Positions 8,920-19,100 of a stretch of 64,000 nucleotides of DNA are shown in pieces. Made by a program: the position numbers and the translations under genes. Origin of the DNA: Peptoniphilus stercorisuis. GTDB taxonomy: Bacteria > Bacillota > Clostridia > Tissierellales > Peptoniphilaceae. The DNA is taken from positions 1 through 64,000 of the forward strand of contig NZ_JAGGLJ010000005.1 in NCBI RefSeq assembly GCF_017874395.1, in the 5' to 3' direction. The notes below the pieces were generated by a model. The model did no database searches. It had not been told where the DNA came from and worked only from the letters and a program-made list of their open reading frames with translations. Position 1 is the first letter of the stretch. The number at the start of each line of letters is the position of its first letter.

Positions 8920-11220
8920 ATGAAATATTATGCAAAAAGCAATCCGAAGGAAACTATACAAGAACATACTGATAATTTACTTAAAGAATATAATAAATTG
9001 AAAGATATATATCCTAGTATAAATGTTAATTGGGATCTGTTAAAACTTGCTTGTATATATCATGATTTTGGAAAAATAAATAAAAAATTTCAATATAAAA
9101 TTGGAAATGACTTAGTAAAACTATCAACTGAAGAAAAAAATGAAAAGGAGATACCTCATGGAATATTAAGTATAGCATTTATTAATACAAAATTTCTAAA
9201 AGAGAAAGGATATACAAGTGCTGATTTAAAGATTTTAATAAACACAATTGCATACCATCATGAAAGAAAATTTAATATAGGAGAAGAAAAGGAACTTATA
9301 AATAAAGAAATTGAAAGTATAAAAGATTTTAGTAAAGATTTTTCTTATTTAAAAAGAGATGATTATTATAAAGACATTAACAATAAATCCTTAAGAAGAA
9401 TTAATAAATCAAGAGTTCAAAGAAGTGATGGATTAGAAAATTATGATCAATATATTATGATAAAGGGTCTTCTAAATAAAATAGATTATGCAGCAAGTTC
9501 CTATGAAGATGTAGAAATCAAAAATGATTATTTAATGAATTCTCTAAATGAAATGGTAGAAGAAGTGTGGAGTACAGAAAATAAAAAAGCAGAATTTAAT
9601 AAACTTCAAAAATATGCTATTAAAAATCAAGAAGAAAATTTAATATTAATTGCAGAAACAGGAATGGGAAAAACAGAGGCAGGATTATTATGGATAGGAG
9701 ATAATAAAGGTTTTTTTACATTGCCATTAAAATCTGCGATAAATGCAATATATGACAGAATAAGATTAGATATTATAAAAGATGATATTGAAAATAAATT
9801 AGGATTATTGCATTCAGATGCAGTAGGAGAAATATTATACAGACAAGAATTAGATAGTAACAAACTTGAATTAAAAAATATGACAATAGATAAATATAAT
9901 ACAAAAACTAGAAATTTATCTATGCCACTTACTATCTCAACAATAGACCAAATATTTGATTTTGTATATCAATACGGAGGATCAGAAATAAAACTTGCAA
10001 CATTATCTTATTCAAAAATAGTAATTGATGAAATACAAATGTATTCTTCTGATTTAATATCATATTTAGTCTTAGGTCTTAATGAAATAAATAGACTTGG
10101 TGGCCAATTTGCAATAATAACAGCAACATTTCCGCCTTTTATAGGAGAATTATTAGAAAAAGAAGGAATTAAGTTTGAAAAGCCAGAACCTTTTTTAGAT
10201 AAAAATAGAATAAGACATAGTTATAAAATAATAGAAGAAGAAATAAATGCAAAATTTATATATGAAAAATATAATAAGAATAAAGTACTTGTAATAGCAA
10301 ATACAGTTAAAGAAGCTCAAAGATTATATGAAGAGATAAAAGAAAAATATGATTTATATGAAGAAGAAATAAACTTATTCCATAGTGGTTTTATAAAAAA
10401 AGACAGAAAAGATAAAGAAAATAGAATTATGGAATTTGGGAAGAAAAGTGATGAAAATAATAGAAATTATAATACTGGAATTTGGATATGTACGCAAGTT
10501 GCAGAAGCATCTCTAGATATAGATTTTGATATATTAGTTACAGAACTTTCAGATATAAATGGTTTATTTCAAAGAATGGGAAGATGTTATAGATCTAGAT
10601 CATTAGATAAGGATTACAATATATTTGTTTTTGACGGTGGTGAAAATAAAACTAGTGGAATAGGCCATGTAATAGATAGTGATATATTTATATATTCTAA
10701 AGAAGAGCTAAGGAAGCAGGGAAATGGAAAAATTTCTGAAAAAGATAAAATTGATATGATAAATAGAATATATACAAGTGAAAAACTAAAAGATACAAAG
10801 TATTTAAAAGATATTAAAGAAACTATAAATTATATTAATAATATTAGAAGTTATGAAATGAAAAAAAGTGATGCAAAACAATTATTTAGAGATATTAATT
10901 CAATCACTGTAATACCTGAAATAGTATATGAAGAAAATCTTGAAGAAATAGAAAGTGCTATAGAAAAATTACAAGAAAAAACAAATTCTAAATTAGAAAA
11001 AAAAGAAGTAGAAAAATTAAGAATTGAAAAAATAAAAGCTAGAAATACAATTAATAATTATTCTATTTCAATACCTTTTTATAAAGTGAATAGTAAAAAC
11101 ACAGACTATAAAAAAATCAATGATTATGAAGAAATAATTATATACAAATGCGAGTATGACAAATTTATAGGGATAAATCACGTAGAGATAGATATTGAGA
11201 AAAGAGATAATTTCTTTTAG
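8920..11220 (+). CDS. cas3: CRISPR effector nuclease-helicase Cas3 (HD domain fused)
   Basis: The protein of about 766 residues has an N-terminal HD nuclease (H16, then H48-D49 in IYHDFGK, further His in PHGILS and YHHERK). A superfamily 2 helicase follows, with Walker A AETGMGKTEAG near 245, motif II DEIQ at 370, motif III TATFPP and motif VI QRMGRCYR at 551. Cas3 is recruited to Cascade R-loops and degrades the target DNA. The ATG at 8920 is preferred over the upstream GTG (8911) because AGGTGA sits at 8909-8914. All catalytic motifs are intact, so interference should be possible. Confidence 0.95.
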   Translation: MKYYAKSNPKETIQEHTDNLLKEYNKLKDIYPSINVNWDLLKLACIYHDFGKINKKFQYKIGNDLVKLSTEEKNEKEIPHGILSIAFINTKFLKEKGYTSADLKILINTIAYHHERKFNIGEEKELINKEIESIKDFSKDFSYLKRDDYYKDINNKSLRRINKSRVQRSDGLENYDQYIMIKGLLNKIDYAASSYEDVEIKNDYLMNSLNEMVEEVWSTENKKAEFNKLQKYAIKNQEENLILIAETGMGKTEAGLLWIGDNKGFFTLPLKSAINAIYDRIRLDIIKDDIENKLGLLHSDAVGEILYRQELDSNKLELKNMTIDKYNTKTRNLSMPLTISTIDQIFDFVYQYGGSEIKLATLSYSKIVIDEIQMYSSDLISYLVLGLNEINRLGGQFAIITATFPPFIGELLEKEGIKFEKPEPFLDKNRIRHSYKIIEEEINAKFIYEKYNKNKVLVIANTVKEAQRLYEEIKEKYDLYEEEINLFHSGFIKKDRKDKENRIMEFGKKSDENNRNYNTGIWICTQVAEASLDIDFDILVTELSDINGLFQRMGRCYRSRSLDKDYNIFVFDGGENKTSGIGHVIDSDIFIYSKEELRKQGNGKISEKDKIDMINRIYTSEKLKDTKYLKDIKETINYINNIRSYEMKKSDAKQLFRDINSITVIPEIVYEENLEEIESAIEKLQEKTNSKLEKKEVEKLRIEKIKARNTINNYSISIPFYKVNSKNTDYKKINDYEEIIIYKCEYDKFIGINHVEIDIEKRDNFF

Positions 11221-11230
11221 GTGATAAATT

Positions 11231-11719
11231 ATGATAATAACAGGAACAATGATTCATTATTATTTTGTGTGTGAGAAAAAATTATGGTATTTTTTGAATG
11301 GAATAAATCTTGAGAAATATGATGAAAATATTAAAATAGGAACTTTAATAGATAAATATTCCTACGAGAGAGAAAATAAAAATTTAATGATTGACGAAAA
11401 TATAAATATTGATTTTATTAGAGATTGGAAAATAATTCATGAAATTAAAAAATCTGATAAATTAGAAGAATTATTTATTTGGCAAGTTAAATATTATATA
11501 TATATTTTAAGAAAGTATGGAGTAAATATAGAAAGTGGACTATTAGATTATCCAAAGCAGAAAAAAAGAACAAAAGTCTTTTTAGATGAAGAGGATGAAG
11601 AAAAACTTGAAAATGTATTTAAAGAGATAGAAAAAATAAAAAATCAGAAAAATATACCAATAGTAAAATATAAAAACTATTGTAAGAAATGTGCTTATTA
11701 TGAGTTTTGTTATATATAG
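11231..11719 (+). CDS. cas4: CRISPR adaptation exonuclease Cas4
   Basis: This 162-residue RecB-like nuclease has one cysteine near residue 14 and a C-terminal CxxCx5C (CKKCAYYEFC) that would bind an iron-sulfur cluster. Active-site candidates are the aspartate/EIKKS region (residues 68-80) and the WQVKYY motif near 87. Cas4 trims prespacers and helps choose the PAM and orientation together with Cas1-Cas2. Its ribosome site TTTAGGTGA overlaps the cas3 stop region, and its stop codon overlaps the ribosome site of cas1. Confidence 0.93.
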   Translation: MIITGTMIHYYFVCEKKLWYFLNGINLEKYDENIKIGTLIDKYSYERENKNLMIDENINIDFIRDWKIIHEIKKSDKLEELFIWQVKYYIYILRKYGVNIESGLLDYPKQKKRTKVFLDEEDEEKLENVFKEIEKIKNQKNIPIVKYKNYCKKCAYYEFCYI

Positions 11720-11728
11720 GTGAATAAA

Positions 11729-12718
11729 ATGAATGAAAAATTTTATATATTTAGCAATTGTAGGTTAAAAAGAAAAGATAATAATCTAAGATTAGAGACA
11801 AAAGAACTTAAAAAAGATTTGAAGGTAGAAATAATAGATGAAATATATATATTTGGTGAAGTTGATTTAAATACAAAAGTATTAAATTTTTTAGCTCAAA
11901 ATGATATATCTCTACATATTTTTAATTATTATGGTTTCTATAGTGGAAGTTTCTTTCCAAGAGATAAAAATATAAATGGGGACTTATTAGTAAAACAAGT
12001 AAAAAACTATTTAAATAAAAGTGAAAGACTTGCAATAGCTAAAGAAATTGAAAAAGGTGCAGCTTTTAATATATTTAGAAATTTAAGATATTATAATTCC
12101 AGAGATAAAAATGTAAAAGAAAGTATGAATTATATAAAAATACTTTCAGAAAAAATAGATAGTGCAGAAAGCATAGAACAATTAATGGGATATGAAGGAA
12201 ATATAAGAAGGGAATACTATTCGTGTTGGGAAGAGATAATAGATCAAGAAATTGACTTTAAAAAAAGGGTGAAAAGACCACCTGATAATATGATTAATAG
12301 TTTAATATCTTATTTGAATTCAATGATGTATACAACAGTTCTTTCAGAAATATATAAAACACAACTAGATCCAACAATTAGTTATTTGCATGAACCAGGA
12401 ACAAAAAGATTTTCATTGTCTTTAGACCTAGCAGAATTATTTAAACCATTAATTGTTGATAGATTAATATTTAGTTTGCTTAATAAAAATCAAATAACAG
12501 AAGATGATTTTGTAGAAGAATCAAATTTCACCTATTTAAAAGAAAATTCAAGGCAAAAAATAATATTAGAATATAATTCTTATTTAGAAAGAGTAGTAAA
12601 ACATAAAGAATTAAATAGATATGTGTCATATACTTACTTAATAAGATTAGAATGTTATAAATTAATAAAACATATAATTGGTGAAAAAGAATATGAAAGT
12701 TTTAAGTTTTGGTGGTAA
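11729..12718 (+). CDS. cas1: CRISPR integrase Cas1
   Basis: Cas1 (329 residues) inserts spacers at the leader end. Metal-binding catalytic residues are visible: Glu in GYEGNIRREYY near 143, His in YLHEPG near 213 and Asp/Glu in SLDLAELFKP near 226. The N-terminal beta domain has FGEVDLNTKVLNFL. I start at ATG 11729; a GTG at 11720 overlaps the AGGTGA ribosome site. It is followed by cas2 after 15 nt. Confidence 0.95.
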   Translation: MNEKFYIFSNCRLKRKDNNLRLETKELKKDLKVEIIDEIYIFGEVDLNTKVLNFLAQNDISLHIFNYYGFYSGSFFPRDKNINGDLLVKQVKNYLNKSERLAIAKEIEKGAAFNIFRNLRYYNSRDKNVKESMNYIKILSEKIDSAESIEQLMGYEGNIRREYYSCWEEIIDQEIDFKKRVKRPPDNMINSLISYLNSMMYTTVLSEIYKTQLDPTISYLHEPGTKRFSLSLDLAELFKPLIVDRLIFSLLNKNQITEDDFVEESNFTYLKENSRQKIILEYNSYLERVVKHKELNRYVSYTYLIRLECYKLIKHIIGEKEYESFKFWW

Positions 12719-12733
12719 ATAAGAGGTGTAAAC

Positions 12734-13012
12734 ATGTATATATTATTGATATATGATATAATTTCAGATGAAAAAGGTCCATATGTATCAAGAAATATTT
12801 TTAAAACTTGTAAAAAATATTTAACGAATATACAAAAATCTGTATTTGAAGGAAACTTAACTATATCTCAGTATTTAGAGTTGAAATTTGAACTTAATGA
12901 GTATATTAGAAAAAATAAAGATTCAGTAGTTGTATTTAAAAGTAGATCAGAAAAATGGACTGAAAAAGAATTTTTAGGAAAAACAGATGACAAAACATCA
13001 AACTTTTTTTAA
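12734..13012 (+). CDS. cas2: CRISPR adaptation protein Cas2
   Basis: The 92-residue ferredoxin-fold protein begins MYILLIYDI, with the conserved first-strand aspartate. It has the helix SRNIFKTCKKYL and the strand QKSVFEGNLT typical of Cas2. Cas2 dimers bridge two Cas1 dimers. This is the last gene of the cas operon. The array leader starts directly after its stop codon. Confidence 0.95.
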   Translation: MYILLIYDIISDEKGPYVSRNIFKTCKKYLTNIQKSVFEGNLTISQYLELKFELNEYIRKNKDSVVVFKSRSEKWTEKEFLGKTDDKTSNFF

Positions 13013-13188
13013 TTGTCGACTTCTAATATAGTAAAATGTATAAGGAATCGACAAATGGCTTAAAATTAACATTATATACGAATATTTTAGAGAAATACTT
13101 TTTATAAAACTAAATTTATTAAAAATATTCATAGGTAGACAAAGTATGAAGAAACAAGCCTGTAAAATCAACTCTTATAAGAGACAGG
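13013..13188 (+). promoter_or_regulatory. CRISPR leader
   Basis: These 176 nt separate cas2 from the first repeat. TTGTCGA (13013-13019) and TCGACAA (13048-13054) form an imperfect inverted repeat. Next to repeat 1, GCCTGT (13158-13163) pairs with ACAGGC (13184-13189), whose last base is the first base of the repeat. Between them lies the perfect palindrome CTCTTATAAGAG (13172-13183). The array promoter must lie here, but I cannot assign its boxes securely. Confidence 0.75.
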
Positions 13189-16100
13189 CATTTAATAGAA
13201 CTAAACTAGAATGTAAAGATTGAACTTGCTAAGTCTGTTAAATTAATACCTAACTCATTTAATAGAACTAAACTAGAATGTAAAGCAGCTTGGGCATTTA
13301 TATAATTTGGTATTTGTATTTTTCATTTAATAGAACTAAACTAGAATGTAAAGATATGTCTAACTATCTTACAATACTAATATAAGCCTTCATTTAATAG
13401 AACTAAACTAGAATGTAAAGCGTATACCATTGGTGTGTTTAATAAGTTATCAGTTTCATTTAATAGAACTAAACTAGAATGTAAAGTAACTCCCTTAAAG
13501 TTTTTAATTATAAGTCTATCTACATTTAATAGAACTAAACTAGAATGTAAAGAAGAAGAAGAAAAAGATGTATATAAAAAATTTGAAGACATTTAATAGA
13601 ACTAAACTAGAATGTAAAGTTTTTCAATTCTTTGATACCGTCACGGTCATAAATGACATTTAATAGAACTAAACTAGAATGTAAAGAAAACTTTCCACTT
13701 GATCCAAAGCCTGTTATTCCTCCATTTAATAGAACTAAACTAGAATGTAAAGTAATATCCTTGAATATTGCTCATCAGCATCTTGAATTCATTTAATAGA
13801 ACTAAACTAGAATGTAAAGGCAAATTCTTGTTGCCTAACGAATAAATATAACTATCCATTTAATAGAACTAAACTAGAATGTAAAGTCACTTGCCATATG
13901 CTCACCCCCTTATAGGTTACTTACATTTAATAGAACTAAACTAGAATGTAAAGTGTGTTATAGGCTGTCCTACATCTTTCGCCATGACCCATTTAATAGA
14001 ACTAAACTAGAATGTAAAGAGCTGTGCAGGAAATAAAATCTGCTGTTGGTTGATTTCATTTAATAGAACTAAACTAGAATGTAAAGCTGTGAAGTCCACT
14101 ATTACTATTTCTCTTGTTGCATCTCATTTAATAGAACTAAACTAGAATGTAAAGCTTTCTATAAGCTTTCTTATATTCTGTCTTTCCTGCCATTTAATAG
14201 AACTAAACTAGAATGTAAAGTTTACTCTGGAAATGCTTTTAGAGGACTTTTCAGAACATTTAATAGAACTAAACTAGAATGTAAAGTATTGGAGAGAAGA
14301 AAGAATAATGTGTACAATGCCGGCATTTAATAGAACTAAACTAGAATGTAAAGTTTTTCATGTAGTTCGCTATAAGTTCTGCTGTTTTATTCCCATTTAA
14401 TAGAACTAAACTAGAATGTAAAGTTCTTTTAGTGTCATTGGGATATTAAGTTCTTCTTTAACATTTAATAGAACTAAACTAGAATGTAAAGAGTGTAGCA
14501 GCTGTTGCAATAGCTGCATCTATAGCATTTCATTTAATAGAACTAAACTAGAATGTAAAGTGTAGTCGTTCTTTGATACTGTTGTCTTTGCTTGCACATT
14601 TAATAGAACTAAACTAGAATGTAAAACTCGTAAGAAGTTTCAAATTCTTCTCCTATTTCCATTCATTTAATAGAACTAAACTAGAATGTAAAGAGGCTAG
14701 TTGGTAGTCCACTTTCAAACGCTCTATTGGTCATTTAATAGAACTAAACTAGAATGTAAAGAGTAGTCCGCGTAAATGATAAATGCAAATTGATACTGCA
14801 TTTAATAGAACTAAACTAGAATGTAAAGCATCATCTGCGTCAATTCCTGCTAAGGCTATATAATTCATTTAATAGAACTAAACTAGAATGTAAAGATAAT
14901 TTCGTTGTCAATTATTCCTGCTAAATCTTCGTCATTTAATAGAACTAAACTAGAATGTAAAGATGCCTCATATCTTCGCTTCCATAGTCGGCTGTGTCCA
15001 TTTAATAGAACTAAACTAGAATGTAAAGGTTATTTCCGATTTAAGTTCTAATGTCGCAGTTCTTCATTTAATAGAACTAAACTAGAATGTAAAGACCTAT
15101 AAAATCTTCTTAATATTGTATAACTGAAGTACATTTAATAGAACTAAACTAGAATGTAAAGTGATATACCAACGCTTGAACGTATTTCTCTTCTTTCCAC
15201 ATTTAATAGAACTAAACTAGAATGTAAAGTTTGTTCTTGTTCTGTTATGCCTTTTCTGAAATGTATCATTTAATAGAACTAAACTAGAATGTAAAGCGTT
15301 ATGTCCTTGTAGGTAGTTTTCCAGTCTAGACCCCATTTAATAGAACTAAACTAGAATGTAAAGACATTACACACATACAGCCTAGTACTGTCTTAAGTGT
15401 CATTTAATAGAACTAAACTAGAATGTAAAGAGTACAAAATGATAAGGTACAATAGCAGCAGTCGAACCATTTAATAGAACTAAACTAGAATGTAAAGTTG
15501 CTAACTTATAATGATAATTTCTTCTATTGTTGCCATTTAATAGAACTAAACTAGAATGTAAAGATTTCTATCTCAGAATATTACAAAGAATTTATAAAGC
15601 ATTTAATAGAACTAAACTAGAATGTAAAGATCCTTGGACGTGGGTTATCATAGGCTTAAGTGTAGCCATTTAATAGAACTAAACTAGAATGTAAAGGTTG
15701 GTTACTAAATGAATTTGATTTTTTGAGATATGGCATTTAATAGAACTAAACTAGAATGTAAAGAAACTTTTATTTTTCGTATTGTATTACTCAAAGTTTT
15801 CATTTAATAGAACTAAACTAGAATGTAAAGTTCTTTCTACTTATCTCGTTTACTTCTCGTTCATCATTTAATAGAACTAAACTAGAATGTAAAGACGATT
15901 TAATACTATGATTACTCGTAAATATCAAACTCATTTAATAGAACTAAACTAGAATGTAAAGAAACCTTTTGGGACATATTTGCTAAAATCTAATCAATCA
16001 TTTAATAGAACTAAACTAGAATGTAAAGATTTCTAACGCTAAAATATAAACAAGTGTCATACTTCATTTAATAGAACTAAACTAGAATGTAAAGCATCAT

Positions 16101-19100
16101 TAATAGTAACTACTGCTTTAACAGTTGCTACATTTAATAGAACTAAACTAGAATGTAAAGACCCACTTTCGTGAATAGCTTGCGCAAGGCTCACCATTTA
16201 ATAGAACTAAACTAGAATGTAAAGGCATTACAAGGACTACAAAGTATAATTCAAGCTATTGCATTTAATAGAACTAAACTAGAATGTAAAGCTAAATCCT
16301 GTTGGTTTTTTAAAATATAAATGAACTCCATTTAATAGAACTAAACTAGAATGTAAAGTCATCTTGTCTTTTCTTAAACAGTTCGAAATTTCCATCATTT
16401 AATAGAACTAAACTAGAATGTAAAGAGACTTTCAATAATGATGGAAAACAAAGTACAACTTACATTTAATAGAACTAAACTAGAATGTAAAGTCTGTTTA
16501 TATACTTCATCTACGTACCTTGTTTTTTCATTTAATAGAACTAAACTAGAATGTAAAGCCTTCACAGAAGTTGTAACCATATTCCCTCTGGTTGGCATTT
16601 AATAGAACTAAACTAGAATGTAAAGTGCATGAATTGCATACAAAGAGATCTATATTGTCATACATTTAATAGAACTAAACTAGAATGTAAAGCTATCTTT
16701 TTTAATCCCGGTCTTGAAACATCTATTTGTCATTTAATAGAACTAAACTAGAATGTAAAGATTCTATGAAGAATTTAAGGACCAACCTTACGAAGACATT
16801 TAATAGAACTAAACTAGAATGTAAAGCACAATATAGTTTTTCTTCACCTGAAAAGTCTTTAGCATTTAATAGAACTAAACTAGAATGTAAAGATATTCCA
16901 TAGTTAAGTAATAATGTTGCAATCTCTTCCATTTAATAGAACTAAACTAGAATGTAAAGCATATTGAAATAAGATACACTCTGCTACTAACATTTCCATT
17001 TAATAGAACTAAACTAGAATGTAAAGTTTCTTTTCTTCTAGTTCTTCTCTATCTCTTATCTTCATTTAATAGAACTAAACTAGAATGTAAAGAAGGTTAA
17101 GTTAGATGATTTTGAATACTCAGAAGATGCATTTAATAGAACTAAACTAGAATGTAAAGCTCTTGATACACCTCCTAAATGGTTTGGGTCTATACTTGGA
17201 CATTTAATAGAACTAAACTAGAATGTAAAGAGCATTCAAAGTATGATAGTTAAGTTTGGGGCATTAGCATTTAATAGAACTAAACTAGAATGTAAAGATT
17301 GCTGGTACTGGCGGTAGTGCGTTTGTAACTAAACATTTAATAGAACTAAACTAGAATGTAAAGGCTTGTTCTCCTATCTTGTCTAGATAGTAAGCTATGC
17401 ATTTAATAGAACTAAACTAGAATGTAAAGCGGAACGGTAGACAATGGTTATAGGGGCGATATAACACATTTAATAGAACTAAACTAGAATGTAAAGTATT
17501 TAAAACTCCAATCCGATATTTTTAAATTCCTTTTCATTTAATAGAACTAAACTAGAATGTAAAGTATAATGCACAAGTCTTTCATATCTATGGCAGGAAT
17601 CATTTAATAGAACTAAACTAGAATGTAAAGAACTAGAGAGTCTAATCGTAATGAACAAGGACATTTTCATTTAATAGAACTAAACTAGAATGTAAAGACT
17701 TCTCCACTCTTTGATGCTGTAGTCATTTCTTAGACATTTAATAGAACTAAACTAGAATGTAAAGCCATTTAAAAATGGAGCGGAGCATCTATTAAAAGCC
17801 ACATTTAATAGAACTAAACTAGAATGTAAAGTGTCATTATGATTATTTGTTTATTAAGTCCTTCTAGCATTTAATAGAACTAAACTAGAATGTAAAGACT
17901 GCCCATTTTTAACTATTTTTAAATCGTTAAGATCTTCCATTTAATAGAACTAAACTAGAATGTAAAGTCTGCTATCCCGGATTCGTTAGCTAAGCCAACT
18001 TCTGCATTTAATAGAACTAAACTAGAATGTAAAGAGTGCATATAATGATATTTGTTTCCTGATGTACCAGGCATTTAATAGAACTAAACTAGAATGTAAA
18101 GAGGAACTAAAGAAGATTTAGATAATGCAGGCGGAGACGCATTTAATAGAACTAAACTAGAATGTAAAGCAATATGTCTTTGCAGGAATAGTCTCATCTT
18201 CAATTGCATTTAATAGAACTAAACTAGAATGTAAAGATGAATTTTGAGTATATGAATACTCCCACATCAAACATTTAATAGAACTAAACTAGAATGTAAA
18301 GACTATTTCACTTGCACTTTTGTTTATATCTTCCATATCATTTAATAGAACTAAACTAGAATGTAAAGATTCTTGCCCGTATGACGCACCGTTGTAAGGA
18401 ACATATCATTTAATAGAACTAAACTAGAATGTAAAGAACAAATAGCGGCAGAGTTTAACAAAAGGTTTAATCTCATTTAATAGAACTAAACTAGAATGTA
18501 AAGTTTTCAACTACTTCTGCTTTATCATCTTTCATTTGAACATTTAATAGAACTAAACTAGAATGTAAAGAAAAACATTACTAAAAACATTAGAGGGAGT
18601 ATTCCTACATTTAATAGAACTAAACTAGAATGTAAAGTTTCAATAGTCTTTAGAACTTGTCTAGAATGGATTACCATTTAATAGAACTAAACTAGAATGT
18701 AAAGAGTGCAGGAAAAGGGGATTTAATATCTTCATTCCTGCCATTTAATAGAACTAAACTAGAATGTAAAGTTTATTACAAGATACAAAATGTAAAGGCA
18801 GATACACCATTTAATAGAACTAAACTAGAATGTAAAGAACTGTTTAGGATTTGACCTCATAGCAGATGATGTAACATTTAATAGAACTAAACTAGAATGT
18901 AAAGGTTGTATCAAGACCTGCCGCTCTCATACTTCTTAACATTTAATAGAACTAAACTAGAATGTAAAGTATCATATTGAAATAGGTTCTACACTAGATA
19001 TTCCTGCATTTAATAGAACTAAACTAGAATGTAAAGATTTTTTTAAACGTTCTGCACACAATCTGCACATGTTCATTTAATAGAACTAAACTAGAATGTA

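Noticed and set aside
13176-13187. TATAAGAGACAG, identical to 12 bases of the Tn5 mosaic end used in sequencing adapters
   Set aside because: The remaining seven bases of the mosaic end do not match, and the motif is part of a natural palindrome at the leader end. Adapter carry-over is therefore unlikely, though read-level inspection would settle it.
14866-14932. Adjacent spacers sharing ATTCCTGCTAA
   Set aside because: An 11-base match between two spacers is too short to claim common origin without protospacers.
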